The notes below the pieces were generated by a model that searched no databases, was not told the DNA's origin, and was given only the letters and a program-made list of their open reading frames with translations. Shown here one piece after another: positions 33,658-41,641 of a stretch of DNA of 60,153 bases. Within the stretch, counting starts at the first letter, position 1. Every line of letters begins with the position of its first letter. The DNA lies in NCBI GenBank assembly GCA_021107945.1, contig JAIORV010000130.1:1-60153 (forward strand). Direction: 5' to 3'. Position numbers and translations under genes: made by a program. Origin of the DNA: Vulcanimicrobiota bacterium (lineage in GTDB: Bacteria; Vulcanimicrobiota; JAJTBE01).

Positions 33658-34779
33658 TCATTCCTTTGCCCCGTGCTTGCGAAGGAGGTCGGCTGTGTCC
33701 TTGTGTCCTTTCTCAATTGCCATTTTTAATGGTGTCATGCCTAAGTTATCCTTCGCATTTACATCGGCTCCTTTTTCTATGAGAAGCTTTACTATCTCTG
33801 TATTGCCTTTTAAAACCGCCCTGTGCAATGGTGTATGGCCGAATACAGCCACCGCATTAACATCAGCGCCTTTTGCTATGAGAAGCTTTACTGTCTCTGT
33901 ATAGCCTTCATAAGCCGCCCAGTGTAATAGCGTCCCGCCACCTATGTCTTTTGCTTCAACATTTGCCCCTTTGTCTATGAGAAGCTTTGCTACATCTGTA
34001 TGGCTTCCCATAGCCGCCCAGCGAAATGGCGTACTGCCAACTTCATTCTTCGCATTCACATCTGCCCCCTTGGATATGAGAAGCCTTGCTACCTCTGTAT
34101 GGCCTTTAAAAGCTGCCTCGTACAATGGCGTATTGCCGTCTTCATCCTTCGCATTAACATCTGCCCCTTGGGATATGAGAAGCTTTGCTATATCGGTATG
34201 GCCTTCAATAGCTGCCTCGTGCAATGGCGTATAGCCATCTTCATACTTCGCATTGACATTGGCCCCTTTGGATATGAGAAGCCTTGCTACCTCTGTATGG
34301 CCTTTAGAAGCTGCCAAGTACAATGGCGTCACGCCGATTTTTTTATCCTTCGCATTAACATCGGCACCCTTGGATATGAGAAGCTTTGCTATGTCTGTAT
34401 AGCCCCCATAAGCTGCCAAGTGCAATGGCGTCACGCTAGCATTATTCTTTGCATTAACATCTGCCCCCTTATCTATGAGAAGCTTTGCTACATCTGTATG
34501 GCCTTCCAAAGCTGCCCTGTGCAATGGTGTAAAGCCCCTTTTATCCTTTGCATTAACAATTTTAGGGTTCTTTCGAATGAAGTCTTTAACCGCCTGTCTA
34601 TTGTTCTTCTCAATTGCCTTATAAATGCTACTGTATTTACTGTCTTCATTGCTACTAATGGTGATTTTTTTGTGATCTTTATTGCTACTAATGGTATTAT
34701 CTTTACGGTCTTCCTTGCTACCACACGAAGCCATTCCCATGACGGCAAGAATTAACAATAACACAATTGTTTTTCTCAT
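33658..34779 (-). CDS. Ankyrin-repeat lipoprotein (nine repeats)
   Basis: 373 residues. The N-terminus is a lipoprotein signal (MRKTIVLLLILAVMGMASCG, lipobox ASC with the modified Cys near residue 19), then a charged spacer with the near-duplicate words ITISSNEDSK / TISSNKDHK, then nine ankyrin repeats and the cap DTADLLRKHGAKE. It is predicted to be anchored in the envelope with the ankyrin array outside the cytoplasm. Upstream flank and first codons match the 35093 gene, showing descent by tandem duplication. GGGGGAGATGTT lies directly before the ATG. Confidence 0.92.
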   Translation of the reverse strand: MRKTIVLLLILAVMGMASCGSKEDRKDNTISSNKDHKKITISSNEDSKYSSIYKAIEKNNRQAVKDFIRKNPKIVNAKDKRGFTPLHRAALEGHTDVAKLLIDKGADVNAKNNASVTPLHLAAYGGYTDIAKLLISKGADVNAKDKKIGVTPLYLAASKGHTEVARLLISKGANVNAKYEDGYTPLHEAAIEGHTDIAKLLISQGADVNAKDEDGNTPLYEAAFKGHTEVARLLISKGADVNAKNEVGSTPFRWAAMGSHTDVAKLLIDKGANVEAKDIGGGTLLHWAAYEGYTETVKLLIAKGADVNAVAVFGHTPLHRAVLKGNTEIVKLLIEKGADVNAKDNLGMTPLKMAIEKGHKDTADLLRKHGAKE

Positions 34780-35092
34780 AACATCTCCCCCATCCTATGA
34801 ATTCTTCACAGAAGTAATTTCGTTAATACTATCTCTTCCCCTTCCTCCAGTCCCAGGGTGGGATCGGATTCCTCCCCTGCCATAATCCCCGCTTCGCCTG
34901 CCTTGCTTTAAGCTCCAGCTTCCCCAAGGTCGGATCCTTCGAATATTTCCACATTATGGTTTACAAACCTTACAAGGTCGCTTTCCCGTCTTAATTGCTT
35001 CTCATAATTCTCTCTCTATTCAGTCCGTCCCGTCCATCAGGAGCCGGAGGGTGGAATCCTGGAAGTTGGAGGTTCAGTATAGTTCAAGGTCG
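34780..35092. other. Inter-ankyrin spacer made of duplicated flanks
   Basis: The right part of one unit (34840-34905, TCCAGTCCCAGGGTGGGATC...) is followed by the left part of the next (35018-35095, CAGTCCGTCCCG...GTTCAAGGTC). No gene between them. Confidence 0.75.
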
Positions 35093-35941
35093 TTATTCTT
35101 TTCCGCCATGCTTGCGGAGGAGATTGGCTGTTTCTTTGTGTCCTTTCTCAATTGCCCAAGACAAAGGTGTCTTGCCCTTATTATCCTTCGCATTTACATC
35201 TGCTCCTTGGGATATTAAAAGCTTTATCATACCTGTATTACCCTCTGAAACTGCCATTTGTAATGGCGTCTTGCCCTTTTTACTCTTTGCATTAACATCT
35301 GCCCCTTTGGATATTAGAAGCTTTGCCACATCTGTATGGCCTTTATAAACCGCCTTGTGCAATAGTGTGTAGCCATAATTATCCTTCGCATTAACATCTG
35401 CCCCTTTTGATATTAGAAGCTTTGCTATATCTGTATAGCCTCTATAAGCCGCCTCGTACAATGGTGTTTCGCCTTTTTTATCCCTCGCATTTACATTTGC
35501 TCCTTTGGATATGAGAAGTTTTGCTACATCTGTATGGCCTTTAATAGTTGCCTTGTGCAATGGTGTCTCGCCATATTTCTCCTTCGCATTAATATCTGCC
35601 CCTTTGGATATTAGAAGCTTTGCCACATCTGTATGGCCTTTATAAACCGCCTTGTGCAATGGTGTGTAGCCAAATTTCTCATCTTTTGCATTCACAAGTT
35701 GCGGATTCTTCCGAATGAAGTCTTTTACCGCCTGCATATCGTCTTTTTCAATCGCCTCATTAATGCTACCATATTTACGGTCTTCATTGCTACCATGAGA
35801 AGCCACCTTCGTACTTGGACGGAACTGTTTCGATGGAGTTGTCTCTTTACGGGCTTCATTGCTACCACATGAAGCCATTCCCAGGACGGCAAGAATTAAT
35901 AATACCACCATTGTTTTTCTCATAACATCTCCCCCATTCAT
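35093..35941 (-). CDS. Ankyrin-repeat lipoprotein (six repeats)
   Basis: 282 residues. The longest frame starts MNGGDV before MRKTMVVLLILAVLGMASCG; because the other copies start at MRKT, the ATG at 35923 is the likelier start (GGGGGAGATGTT just before it). A lipoprotein signal with lipobox ASC is followed by a spacer, NEAIEKDDMQAVKDFIRKNP, six ankyrin repeats and the cap KETANLLRKHGGKE. Same predicted envelope location as the neighbouring lipoprotein. First gene of the cluster in the direction of transcription. Confidence 0.92.
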   Translation of the reverse strand: MNGGDVMRKTMVVLLILAVLGMASCGSNEARKETTPSKQFRPSTKVASHGSNEDRKYGSINEAIEKDDMQAVKDFIRKNPQLVNAKDEKFGYTPLHKAVYKGHTDVAKLLISKGADINAKEKYGETPLHKATIKGHTDVAKLLISKGANVNARDKKGETPLYEAAYRGYTDIAKLLISKGADVNAKDNYGYTLLHKAVYKGHTDVAKLLISKGADVNAKSKKGKTPLQMAVSEGNTGMIKLLISQGADVNAKDNKGKTPLSWAIEKGHKETANLLRKHGGKE

Positions 35942-35982
35942 TTAATTTTACACAGGAGTAATTTCGTCAATATCATCTCTTC

Positions 35983-36060
35983 CCCTTCCTCCAGTCCCAG
36001 GGTGGGATCGGATTCTTCCCCTGCCACAGTCCCCGCCGTGATCTCCGTGCGAAAGACGGG
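35983..36060. repeat. Conserved 5' flank of ankyrin genes, copy 4
   Basis: TCCAGTCCCAGGGTGGGATC...CCACAGTCCCCGCCGTGATC. Together with the TTGACGAAATTAC segment at about 35965-35950 (minus strand) it probably carries the promoter of the lipoprotein gene. Confidence 0.75.
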
Positions 36061-36169
36061 GGTCATATCTTGAATTTGGTAATTCCAAATAAGGCATTGT
36101 CCCATTTTGGAATTACTCATAACGAAGATTTGATCTCATTTTCCACTTCCTGAGATATAGGCATTTTTC

Positions 36170-36258
36170 TCTACTTACCCTCTTTGCTCTTTGTGGTTTT
36201 TGCGGTGAGATTTTCTTACTTATCCTCTGCGCTCTCCACTGTCTCTGCATTGAAATTC
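36170..36258. repeat. Word-like repeat reaching into the membrane-protein gene
   Basis: TACCCTCTTTGCTCTTTGTG, TTTTTGCGGTGAGA, TATCCTCTGCGCTCTCCACT, GTCTCTGCATTGAAAT. The last three words supply the final codons of the gene at 36216-37742. Confidence 0.7.
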
Positions 36259-37742
36259 TTTTTACTTTTGTTTTTTACATCGATTTCTTTCTTTGTTGAA
36301 AAATAGAAAAACGGGATTAAATATGAGAAGCATGGAAGGTACAGCAATCCCCAATATGTTACCGGCGGGATTCCCATGAATAAGTATATTACGCCTGCCA
36401 GGGGTATGATAGTTAGGGGATAGAACAATTTCAGCCTTTCTCTGAATATCTTCAGAGATGCAAATGCATACATGGTGACGATAAAAAAGCCGAATAGCAC
36501 CGGTTTGTATAGAACCGAACCGGCGTACAGGAAACTCCGGCCGGCAAATGTCGTACTGCCCTGGAACCACTGGTGGAAAGATAACCCTCCTGCAGCGTTT
36601 GTTGAAATGGATATATATTTCGACACAAAGTAATAGTGAATCATGTAGTAAATCAACGAAACAACAAACACAAGCAGAAGTTGCAGTGTTTCCTTTTTAT
36701 TCTTGTTGAGAAATGCGGTCATTATAAAGACTATCCATACGAAAAAGAAAAGCTCCCTGATAAAGAGGCAGATTATGAATGATGATATCCAGACAATGTT
36801 ATATTTCCTCTGTTTTGCCCATATCGCAATCGACAGGAAAAACCATGCCCAGTATTCATGAAAAGTAAACCAATTGCCGCATATACCATAGACAAACAGG
36901 TAAGACATGAGTACCGGCGTGATTATTGCAACCAATGGATCGTCAAGCTCATTGTTCACTGTGAAATAGGAGGCGAAAAACATTATAGCTGCCATGATAA
37001 CGAACAGAAGGGCCACATACATTCCATCGGGGGGCATCAATTCCCAGAAATGGAACAGGAACGGTGGACGGATATTGAAGACAGATGTAATCGTAAAACT
37101 TCCCTGCCTTTGCGTTAACGCCCATTGGAAGCTTTCATAATAGACATTCCCCGCTTTCATGAGATGGAAAGTTCGAAGATAAATATGCCCGTCAAATGAA
37201 TAGGTATGCGATTCCGGGGGCACAACAACTCGTGAAAAGTCATTTGCATTCAAAGAGAATCCCATGATAAAGAAATTAATTACAAACACTGTGAGAAAAA
37301 TCAGCGCAACAATTCTCTCGGTTTTTTTATTCTTTTTAAGGATGCTTCCTATTGAGACCCCAAGGAATCCTGCCAGTGGGATTATTAACAGAGGGAAAAG
37401 AAGGGAATGTATGTTATTTATTATATTTGGAATTATTTTCCCCATCAGCATGAAATCAATATAATACCCTTTTGAAAGGAGCGTCTGAGTAGGAAGGCTT
37501 ACATATAACAAAGCGAATAATATGTTGATTATTAAGGTTGTAATAATTTTAGGAATAAATCCAAGACTTTTACAAATGAGGTTGATTATCACTCCCACAA
37601 ACAGGCACAAAAAAACAATATAAAAGAGACTCATATACAAGATACTCGTCCAGTATAAGACCAGCGCGACTAAAAGAAATTTAAGCAGGTTGCTTTTTTT
37701 TATCCAATTCATTAAGTTTGATATTTCCAATTTTTTCAACAT
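36216..37742 (-). CDS. Polytopic membrane protein, possibly a glycosyltransferase-C-like or polymer protein
   Basis: 508 residues with about eleven transmembrane helices and one larger extracytoplasmic loop near residues 180-235 (PPESHTYSFDGHIYLRTF). This topology is that of GT-C glycosyltransferases such as Dol-P-mannose-dependent enzymes, but I see no DD/DE catalytic motif in the first loop, so the assignment is tentative. The last 12 residues (NFNAETVESAEDK) are encoded by a word-like repeat, AACGCAGAGACAGTGGAGAG, so the original C-terminus was probably shorter. Monocistronic. Confidence 0.75.
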   Translation of the reverse strand: MLKKLEISNLMNWIKKSNLLKFLLVALVLYWTSILYMSLFYIVFLCLFVGVIINLICKSLGFIPKIITTLIINILFALLYVSLPTQTLLSKGYYIDFMLMGKIIPNIINNIHSLLFPLLIIPLAGFLGVSIGSILKKNKKTERIVALIFLTVFVINFFIMGFSLNANDFSRVVVPPESHTYSFDGHIYLRTFHLMKAGNVYYESFQWALTQRQGSFTITSVFNIRPPFLFHFWELMPPDGMYVALLFVIMAAIMFFASYFTVNNELDDPLVAIITPVLMSYLFVYGICGNWFTFHEYWAWFFLSIAIWAKQRKYNIVWISSFIICLFIRELFFFVWIVFIMTAFLNKNKKETLQLLLVFVVSLIYYMIHYYFVSKYISISTNAAGGLSFHQWFQGSTTFAGRSFLYAGSVLYKPVLFGFFIVTMYAFASLKIFRERLKLFYPLTIIPLAGVIYLFMGIPPVTYWGLLYLPCFSYLIPFFYFSTKKEIDVKNKSKKNFNAETVESAEDK

Positions 37743-37862
37743 TATATAGAGAAACCTTAATCAATTATTAAGAAGCGTTCTTGTATCATTTAGAAAGCCC
37801 CTTCTAAAGGCGATATATCACGGTCGGGGAACCGCTCCTGTATTACTAATTAAACATTCTCA

Positions 37863-38642
37863 TCATTCCACGGGGCTTCCCATTATATGGAATCCGCCAT
37901 CGACATGAATTTTTTCTCCCGTTATTTTCTTTGAGAGATCCGAGAAAAGGAAGACCGCCAGGTTTGCTACCTCTAAAGCATCTTTGCTCACTGACCATTC
38001 AAGTATCGCCCTTTCAGCCCATATTTTTTCGAAGCTTCTGAATTCCGGTATTCCTCTTGCGGCGATTGTCTTTAAGGGTCCCGAGGAAATGCAATTTACC
38101 CTTATGCCATGTTTCCTCCCCAGCTCGTAGGCCATATATCGGGATATCGACTCCAGTCCGGCCTTGCATACGCCCATCCAGTTATAATGAGCCCAGACGA
38201 CGGATGCATCGAAATCCATGGCGACAATGCTTCCTCCCTTCATATATGGGGCAAAGACGCGTCCCAGCGAGGTGAGGGAATATGAGCTTACCTGGAATGC
38301 CTTGGATATGTCATCCCAGGATGTTTCAACAAAGCTGCCGCCGAGACAACCGGCAGGAGCATACGCTATTGAATGAAGCAGTCCGTCAAATTCACCCCAG
38401 CGCTTTACAATCTCATCCCTTACGCTTTCAATCTGTTCCTCCCATATTACATCCATAGGTATCACCAGTGGAACCGGGTCCATTTTTTGTGCCACTTTTT
38501 CAGTTAGCCTCGAGCTTTTGCCGGGGCCGCCTGTCAGGATAACCTCAGCACCCTCCTCCTGAACTCTCCGGGCAATTTGGAAGGCAATGCTCTGTTTGGT
38601 AAGTACTCCTGTTATCAGGATTCGTTTTTTATCAAGCAACAT
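37863..38642 (-). CDS. fabI: Enoyl-ACP reductase, FabI/InhA type
   Basis: Short-chain dehydrogenase fold catalysing the last step of each fatty-acid elongation cycle with NAD(P)H. Seen: N-terminal ILITGVLTKQSIAFQIARRV, LLHSIAYAP, and the catalytic Tyr-x6-Lys in YNWMGVCKAGLESISRYMA, which is closer to InhA (YNWMTVAK) than to Escherichia FabI (YNVMGLAK). C-terminal ITGEKIHVDGGFHIMG is typical. The start at 38642 is chosen for GGAGGT 8 nt upstream; the longer frame (38684) reads through the binding site. It follows the HAD and methyltransferase genes by about 60 bp on the same strand. Confidence 0.92.
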   Translation of the reverse strand: MLLDKKRILITGVLTKQSIAFQIARRVQEEGAEVILTGGPGKSSRLTEKVAQKMDPVPLVIPMDVIWEEQIESVRDEIVKRWGEFDGLLHSIAYAPAGCLGGSFVETSWDDISKAFQVSSYSLTSLGRVFAPYMKGGSIVAMDFDASVVWAHYNWMGVCKAGLESISRYMAYELGRKHGIRVNCISSGPLKTIAARGIPEFRSFEKIWAERAILEWSVSKDALEVANLAVFLFSDLSKKITGEKIHVDGGFHIMGSPVE

Positions 38643-38703
38643 GATTATTACCTCCTGCTTCCAACTTCTGACCTGTAATTTCAAACTTCTCTTTGCGGCG
38701 AAT

Positions 38704-39522
38704 CTATCCCGACTTATTCCGCTTACGTAAAACCACGTTCATTCTCCAGGATTTCCGGGAGTTATCAAGAGGTTGTGATGTACTAAAACCCCCGTACCAA
38801 TCAACAAAATCAAAAACTCCCGATAATCTTACCAGGGCAAGGACTTCCTGCGCCGTATATAATCTCTCGAATGAGGTTTCCCTTATCTCGAATGTCTCTC
38901 CCCTGTCGGTAATTCTCATTGATACGGTGGTTGTTGTAATCTGCCCAATTGCGTCAAACTTATCGGAGGGATACCCCCAGTTTGTCTCGACCACTATGCC
39001 GTCACGCTCTGAAACCCAGTGGTTTTTTACTCTCCGTTCATCCTTTATTATTTCATCAAAGGGGTGAGAAAATTCGATGAAATATATTCCGTCGGAGTTG
39101 AGGTTGGAGGCGATACATTCAAGGTGCCTTATAAAATTATCATTTGTAAGAATATGACCGACGGAGTCGAGCATTAAAATCGCCATATCAACGGGATCGT
39201 GAAGAGAGAAATCCAGAAAATCTCCCACCATTAACTCGGTGGTGAGATGCTCTTTCGATATTTTCCTCCGTGCATACTCAATCATCTCCGATGATATGTC
39301 AATTCCAGTGCTTCTCTTCCCCCTTTTTGCAAATTCCCCGACAAAATAACCGGGACCGCACCCCAGGTCAATTATTGAATCCGGTTCTCTTCCTGTCGCA
39401 TCTCTGAATACTTCTTCCAGGAAGTCGGCTTGTTGCGGGATGTCCCTGAAGTCAAACGCTATGTCATAATACAGAGGGAGCCTGTATATTTCCGAATGAA
39501 GCAACTCCAATTCATTCATCAT
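38704..39522 (-). CDS. Class I SAM-dependent methyltransferase
   Basis: About 272 residues. Motif I DLGCGPGYFVGEF, acidic GIDISSEMIEYAR, MVGDFLDF and VDMAILMLDSVGHIL are characteristic of the Methyltransf_25/11 type. Starts at 39522, 4 nt after GAGGGG, and overlaps the end of the HAD gene by 11 nt, indicating coupling. The acceptor is unknown. The long C-terminal part (TVSMRITDRGETFEIRETSF, then LYTAQEVLALVRLSG) is usual for this family. Confidence 0.88.
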   Translation of the reverse strand: MMNELELLHSEIYRLPLYYDIAFDFRDIPQQADFLEEVFRDATGREPDSIIDLGCGPGYFVGEFAKRGKRSTGIDISSEMIEYARRKISKEHLTTELMVGDFLDFSLHDPVDMAILMLDSVGHILTNDNFIRHLECIASNLNSDGIYFIEFSHPFDEIIKDERRVKNHWVSERDGIVVETNWGYPSDKFDAIGQITTTTVSMRITDRGETFEIRETSFERLYTAQEVLALVRLSGVFDFVDWYGGFSTSQPLDNSRKSWRMNVVLRKRNKSG

Positions 39523-40285
39523 AATCCCCTCGTTTCTCAATAATTTCAATCAATTGCCCCATGATATTTTTTCTACTGATAACCGGGAATCCCTCGTTTT
39601 TTGCTTTATTCCTCTCCCTCTTATTATTATACCCCCAATCGGCCATTATGCATATACAATCTGTGGATTTAACATGTCGCAGATTTTCCATCAGATCATC
39701 AATAAAAATAATTTTCGATGATTCGATCTGCATTTCCCGGGCAATTGCCCTTATCAAGTCAGGTTTATATTTCGAATGCTCCCTTCCATAGACGCAATAT
39801 GACTGATTATACCTTGCAATAAGCAGGTTGATTGTGCTTTCGTCCTTTGCGGAGCATATAGCTACGTCCAGAAACTCGTCCTTTAGCCCGGGGAGCTGCT
39901 CCATAACATCGGGATATGGACCCTGCAATGAAAGCCAGGTTTCAATATCTTTTTCCTGCGTTCTCCATCTCTCATTATAGAAGCCCTTGGAGAAATCATT
40001 GATTTTTTCAGAATATCTCTCCCTGCAAGAGAAAAACTGGTCAAAAGTGGTTTCATTAAAGTCGATTGACGGGTCCTGCTTCATCATGCGAAACAAAATA
40101 TAAAAGTCATCGCCTGTCTTTGCAAGGTATCGTCCATGGCGGAATTTTTCCATGAGAATTGAATCATCGGCGGGAATTTTGCCTTCCATTTCCTTAAAAA
40201 CTCTATATCCCAGATGGAAGCACTCATCGACACTGTTCCATATAACGCCGTCGAAATCAAATGCAATGAGGTAATTGCTATGCAT
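39512..40285 (-). CDS. HAD-superfamily hydrolase
   Basis: 257 residues; motif I AFDFDGVIWNS (nucleophile Asp and acid/base Asp), motif II about VAICSAKDE, motif III Lys in SKYKPDLI, motif IV KIIFIDDLMEN. The cap is a C1-type helical insertion between about residues 20 and 120. Members hydrolyse phosphoesters such as phosphoglycolate or sugar phosphates; the substrate here is unknown. GGAGATG lies 6 nt before the ATG. It overlaps the methyltransferase gene and probably forms an operon with it. Confidence 0.88.
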   Translation of the reverse strand: MHSNYLIAFDFDGVIWNSVDECFHLGYRVFKEMEGKIPADDSILMEKFRHGRYLAKTGDDFYILFRMMKQDPSIDFNETTFDQFFSCRERYSEKINDFSKGFYNERWRTQEKDIETWLSLQGPYPDVMEQLPGLKDEFLDVAICSAKDESTINLLIARYNQSYCVYGREHSKYKPDLIRAIAREMQIESSKIIFIDDLMENLRHVKSTDCICIMADWGYNNKRERNKAKNEGFPVISRKNIMGQLIEIIEKRGDYDE

Positions 40286-40310
40286 TGGACATCTCCTTTT
40301 TTGTAACTAT

Positions 40311-40345
40311 TCACCGCAAAGTTCGCAGAGGTCGCGGAGTTTCCT
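40311..40345. repeat. Word-like repeat (CACCGCAAAGTTCGCAGAGG)
   Basis: CACCGCAAAGTTCGCAGAGG and TCGCGGAGTTT just upstream of the HAD gene. Confidence 0.65.
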
Positions 40346-40372
40346 GCGAATTTATCACTTCATATAACTAAG

Positions 40373-40462
40373 CATCAGTTGGTAGCGGAAAGCTTTAGCT
40401 TTCCCTTTCCTAAGTATCAGCTGGTAGCGGAAAGCTTTAGCTTTCCCTTTCCCTTGCTTAAC
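40373..40462 (+). repeat. Tandem pair of GGAAAGC-TTTA-GCTTTCC hairpins
   Basis: Two direct copies, 42-44 bp apart, of TATCAGCTGGTAGCGGAAAG followed by CTTTAGCTTTCCCTTTCC; the core is a 7-bp perfect stem with a TTTA loop. Architecture (GTAG, then hairpin, then pyrimidine run) recalls the 30-bp hairpin element but the sequence differs. Confidence 0.8.
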
Positions 40463-40588
40463 AGTGACATCTTTTATTACCTTACGAATATATTAGTTAT
40501 CTGTGTAAAAATTCTTTTTGATACTTATCAGGAGTTACGCAATTGTCATGATGAGCATGGGTTTTTTATTAAATGAAAGCCTGCAAAT

Positions 40589-40857
40589 TGTCATTCTGAG
40601 CGGATCAAGAATGAGTTACTTTACTCCAATGATTTTCTCAAAGAAGAGTTTTTCTTGATGCTCGTGGAATCACACAGCGAAGAATCTGGGCCTTGATTGT
40701 TTTAAAGAGCAAGTCTTGACAAGAAAGAGGATTATTCTGAAGTAGCTCCCAAGGGAAGAGATCCTTCGCTGTGGAATAAATCGGAGACATGTAAAATCCG
40801 TTCTTGCCAGGGCTTCATTTGTTAAAGTAAAGCGATTGTTTTCCGCTCAGGATGACA
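40589..40857. repeat. TIR element, copy 3 (about 269 bp)
   Basis: Begins TGTCATTCTGAGCGG and ends CCGCTCAGGATGACA. The right arm (CCTTCGCTGTGGAATAAATC ... TTGCCAGGGCTTCATTTG) is repeated almost identically in the next two copies. Confidence 0.9.
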
Positions 40858-40898
40858 CGCCGGGGGATCGTCTTTATGTTAAAAAAAGGCGTGCGAAC

Positions 40899-41053
40899 TG
40901 TCATTCTGAGCGGATCATGAATGATTTGCTTTAATCCGATGACTTCCTCAAGACGGAGCCTTCGCTGTGGAATAAATCGGAGACATGTAAAATCCGTTCT
41001 TGCCAGGGCTTCATTTGTTAAAGTAAAGCGATTGTTTTCCGCTCAGGATGACA
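40899..41053. repeat. TIR element, copy 4 (about 155 bp, internally deleted)
   Basis: Same ends as copy 3, but the middle is missing; the junction is near CTTCCTCAAGACGGAGCCTT. The right arm of about 100 bp is nearly identical to copy 3. Confidence 0.9.
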
Positions 41054-41072
41054 CGCCGGGGGATCGTCTTTG

Positions 41073-41174
41073 TAGAGATCCTTCGCTGATCAATAAATCG
41101 GAGACAAGTAAAATCCGTTCTTGCCAGGGCTTCATTTGTTAAAGTAAAACGATCGTTTTCCGCTCAGGATGACA
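41073..41174. repeat. TIR element, copy 5 (right arm only)
   Basis: GATCCTTCGCTGATCAATAA to CCGCTCAGGATGACA. Together copies 3-5 form a local tandem array in which the right arm and the following ACGCCGGGGGATCGTCTTT are present three times. Confidence 0.9.
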
Positions 41175-41267
41175 CGCCGGGGGATCGTCTTTGAACAGAT
41201 CATTATCGGTGGTTTCAATCAATAAATATTTCTTGACATCCCCTCCTTTTATCTTTATCATATTCCT

Positions 41268-41561
41268 ATGTTTGTATGCACTTGTTGGTTTGACATAATG
41301 CTGTTGAACAAACCCAACTCGCTGAAGGGCAAGAGGCATGTAGTTAAAAGCCTCAAGGACAGGATCTGGAATAAATTCCATGTTTCGATAGCCGAAGTGG
41401 GAAAGAATAGTCTCTGGCATAGGGTTGAACTGGGCATTTCATTTGTGAGCAATGACAGAAGCCTTGCCGAGAAGATGTATTCCCGGGTACTTAATATATT
41501 GGATTCGAGATCCGAGATTGAAATATTGGATCAGTTTTACGAGATCCAGAAGATAAAATGA
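41268..41561 (+). CDS. DUF503 (YlxP-like) protein
   Basis: 97 residues covering the whole DUF503 domain: LLNKPNSLKGKRHVVKSLKD, VSIAEVGKNSLWHRVELGIS, FVSNDRSLAEK. The family is small, conserved and often next to rbfA/nusA; the molecular role is not established. Here it is isolated, which is unusual, and no clear Shine-Dalgarno precedes the ATG; the start fits the family's N-terminus. The gene is flanked on the left by the TIR-element array. Confidence 0.85.
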   Translation: MFVCTCWFDIMLLNKPNSLKGKRHVVKSLKDRIWNKFHVSIAEVGKNSLWHRVELGISFVSNDRSLAEKMYSRVLNILDSRSEIEILDQFYEIQKIK

Positions 41562-41566
41562 TGTAA

Positions 41567-41612
41567 TTATTCACCGCAGAGGGCGCAGAGAGCGCAGAGA
41601 GCGCAGAGTTTA
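41567..41612. repeat. Word-like repeat (GCAGAG words)
   Basis: TTCACCGCAGAGGGCGCAGA followed by GAGCGCAGAGAGCGCAGAG: four CGCAGAG words in succession, in the gap between two convergent genes. Confidence 0.75.
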
Positions 41613-41641
41613 TATCAGAATGACAAACTGCACTTCCACTT

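Noticed and set aside
34000-34755. 251-codon plus-strand frame across the ankyrin gene, Cys-rich
   Set aside because: It is the antisense of the 99-bp ankyrin repeats; the sense strand has lipoprotein signal, SD and family match.
40589-41174. CRISPR-like array
   Set aside because: The three near-identical segments are about 100 bp and directly comparable to the TIR elements; there are no short regular repeats with unique spacers and no cas genes.
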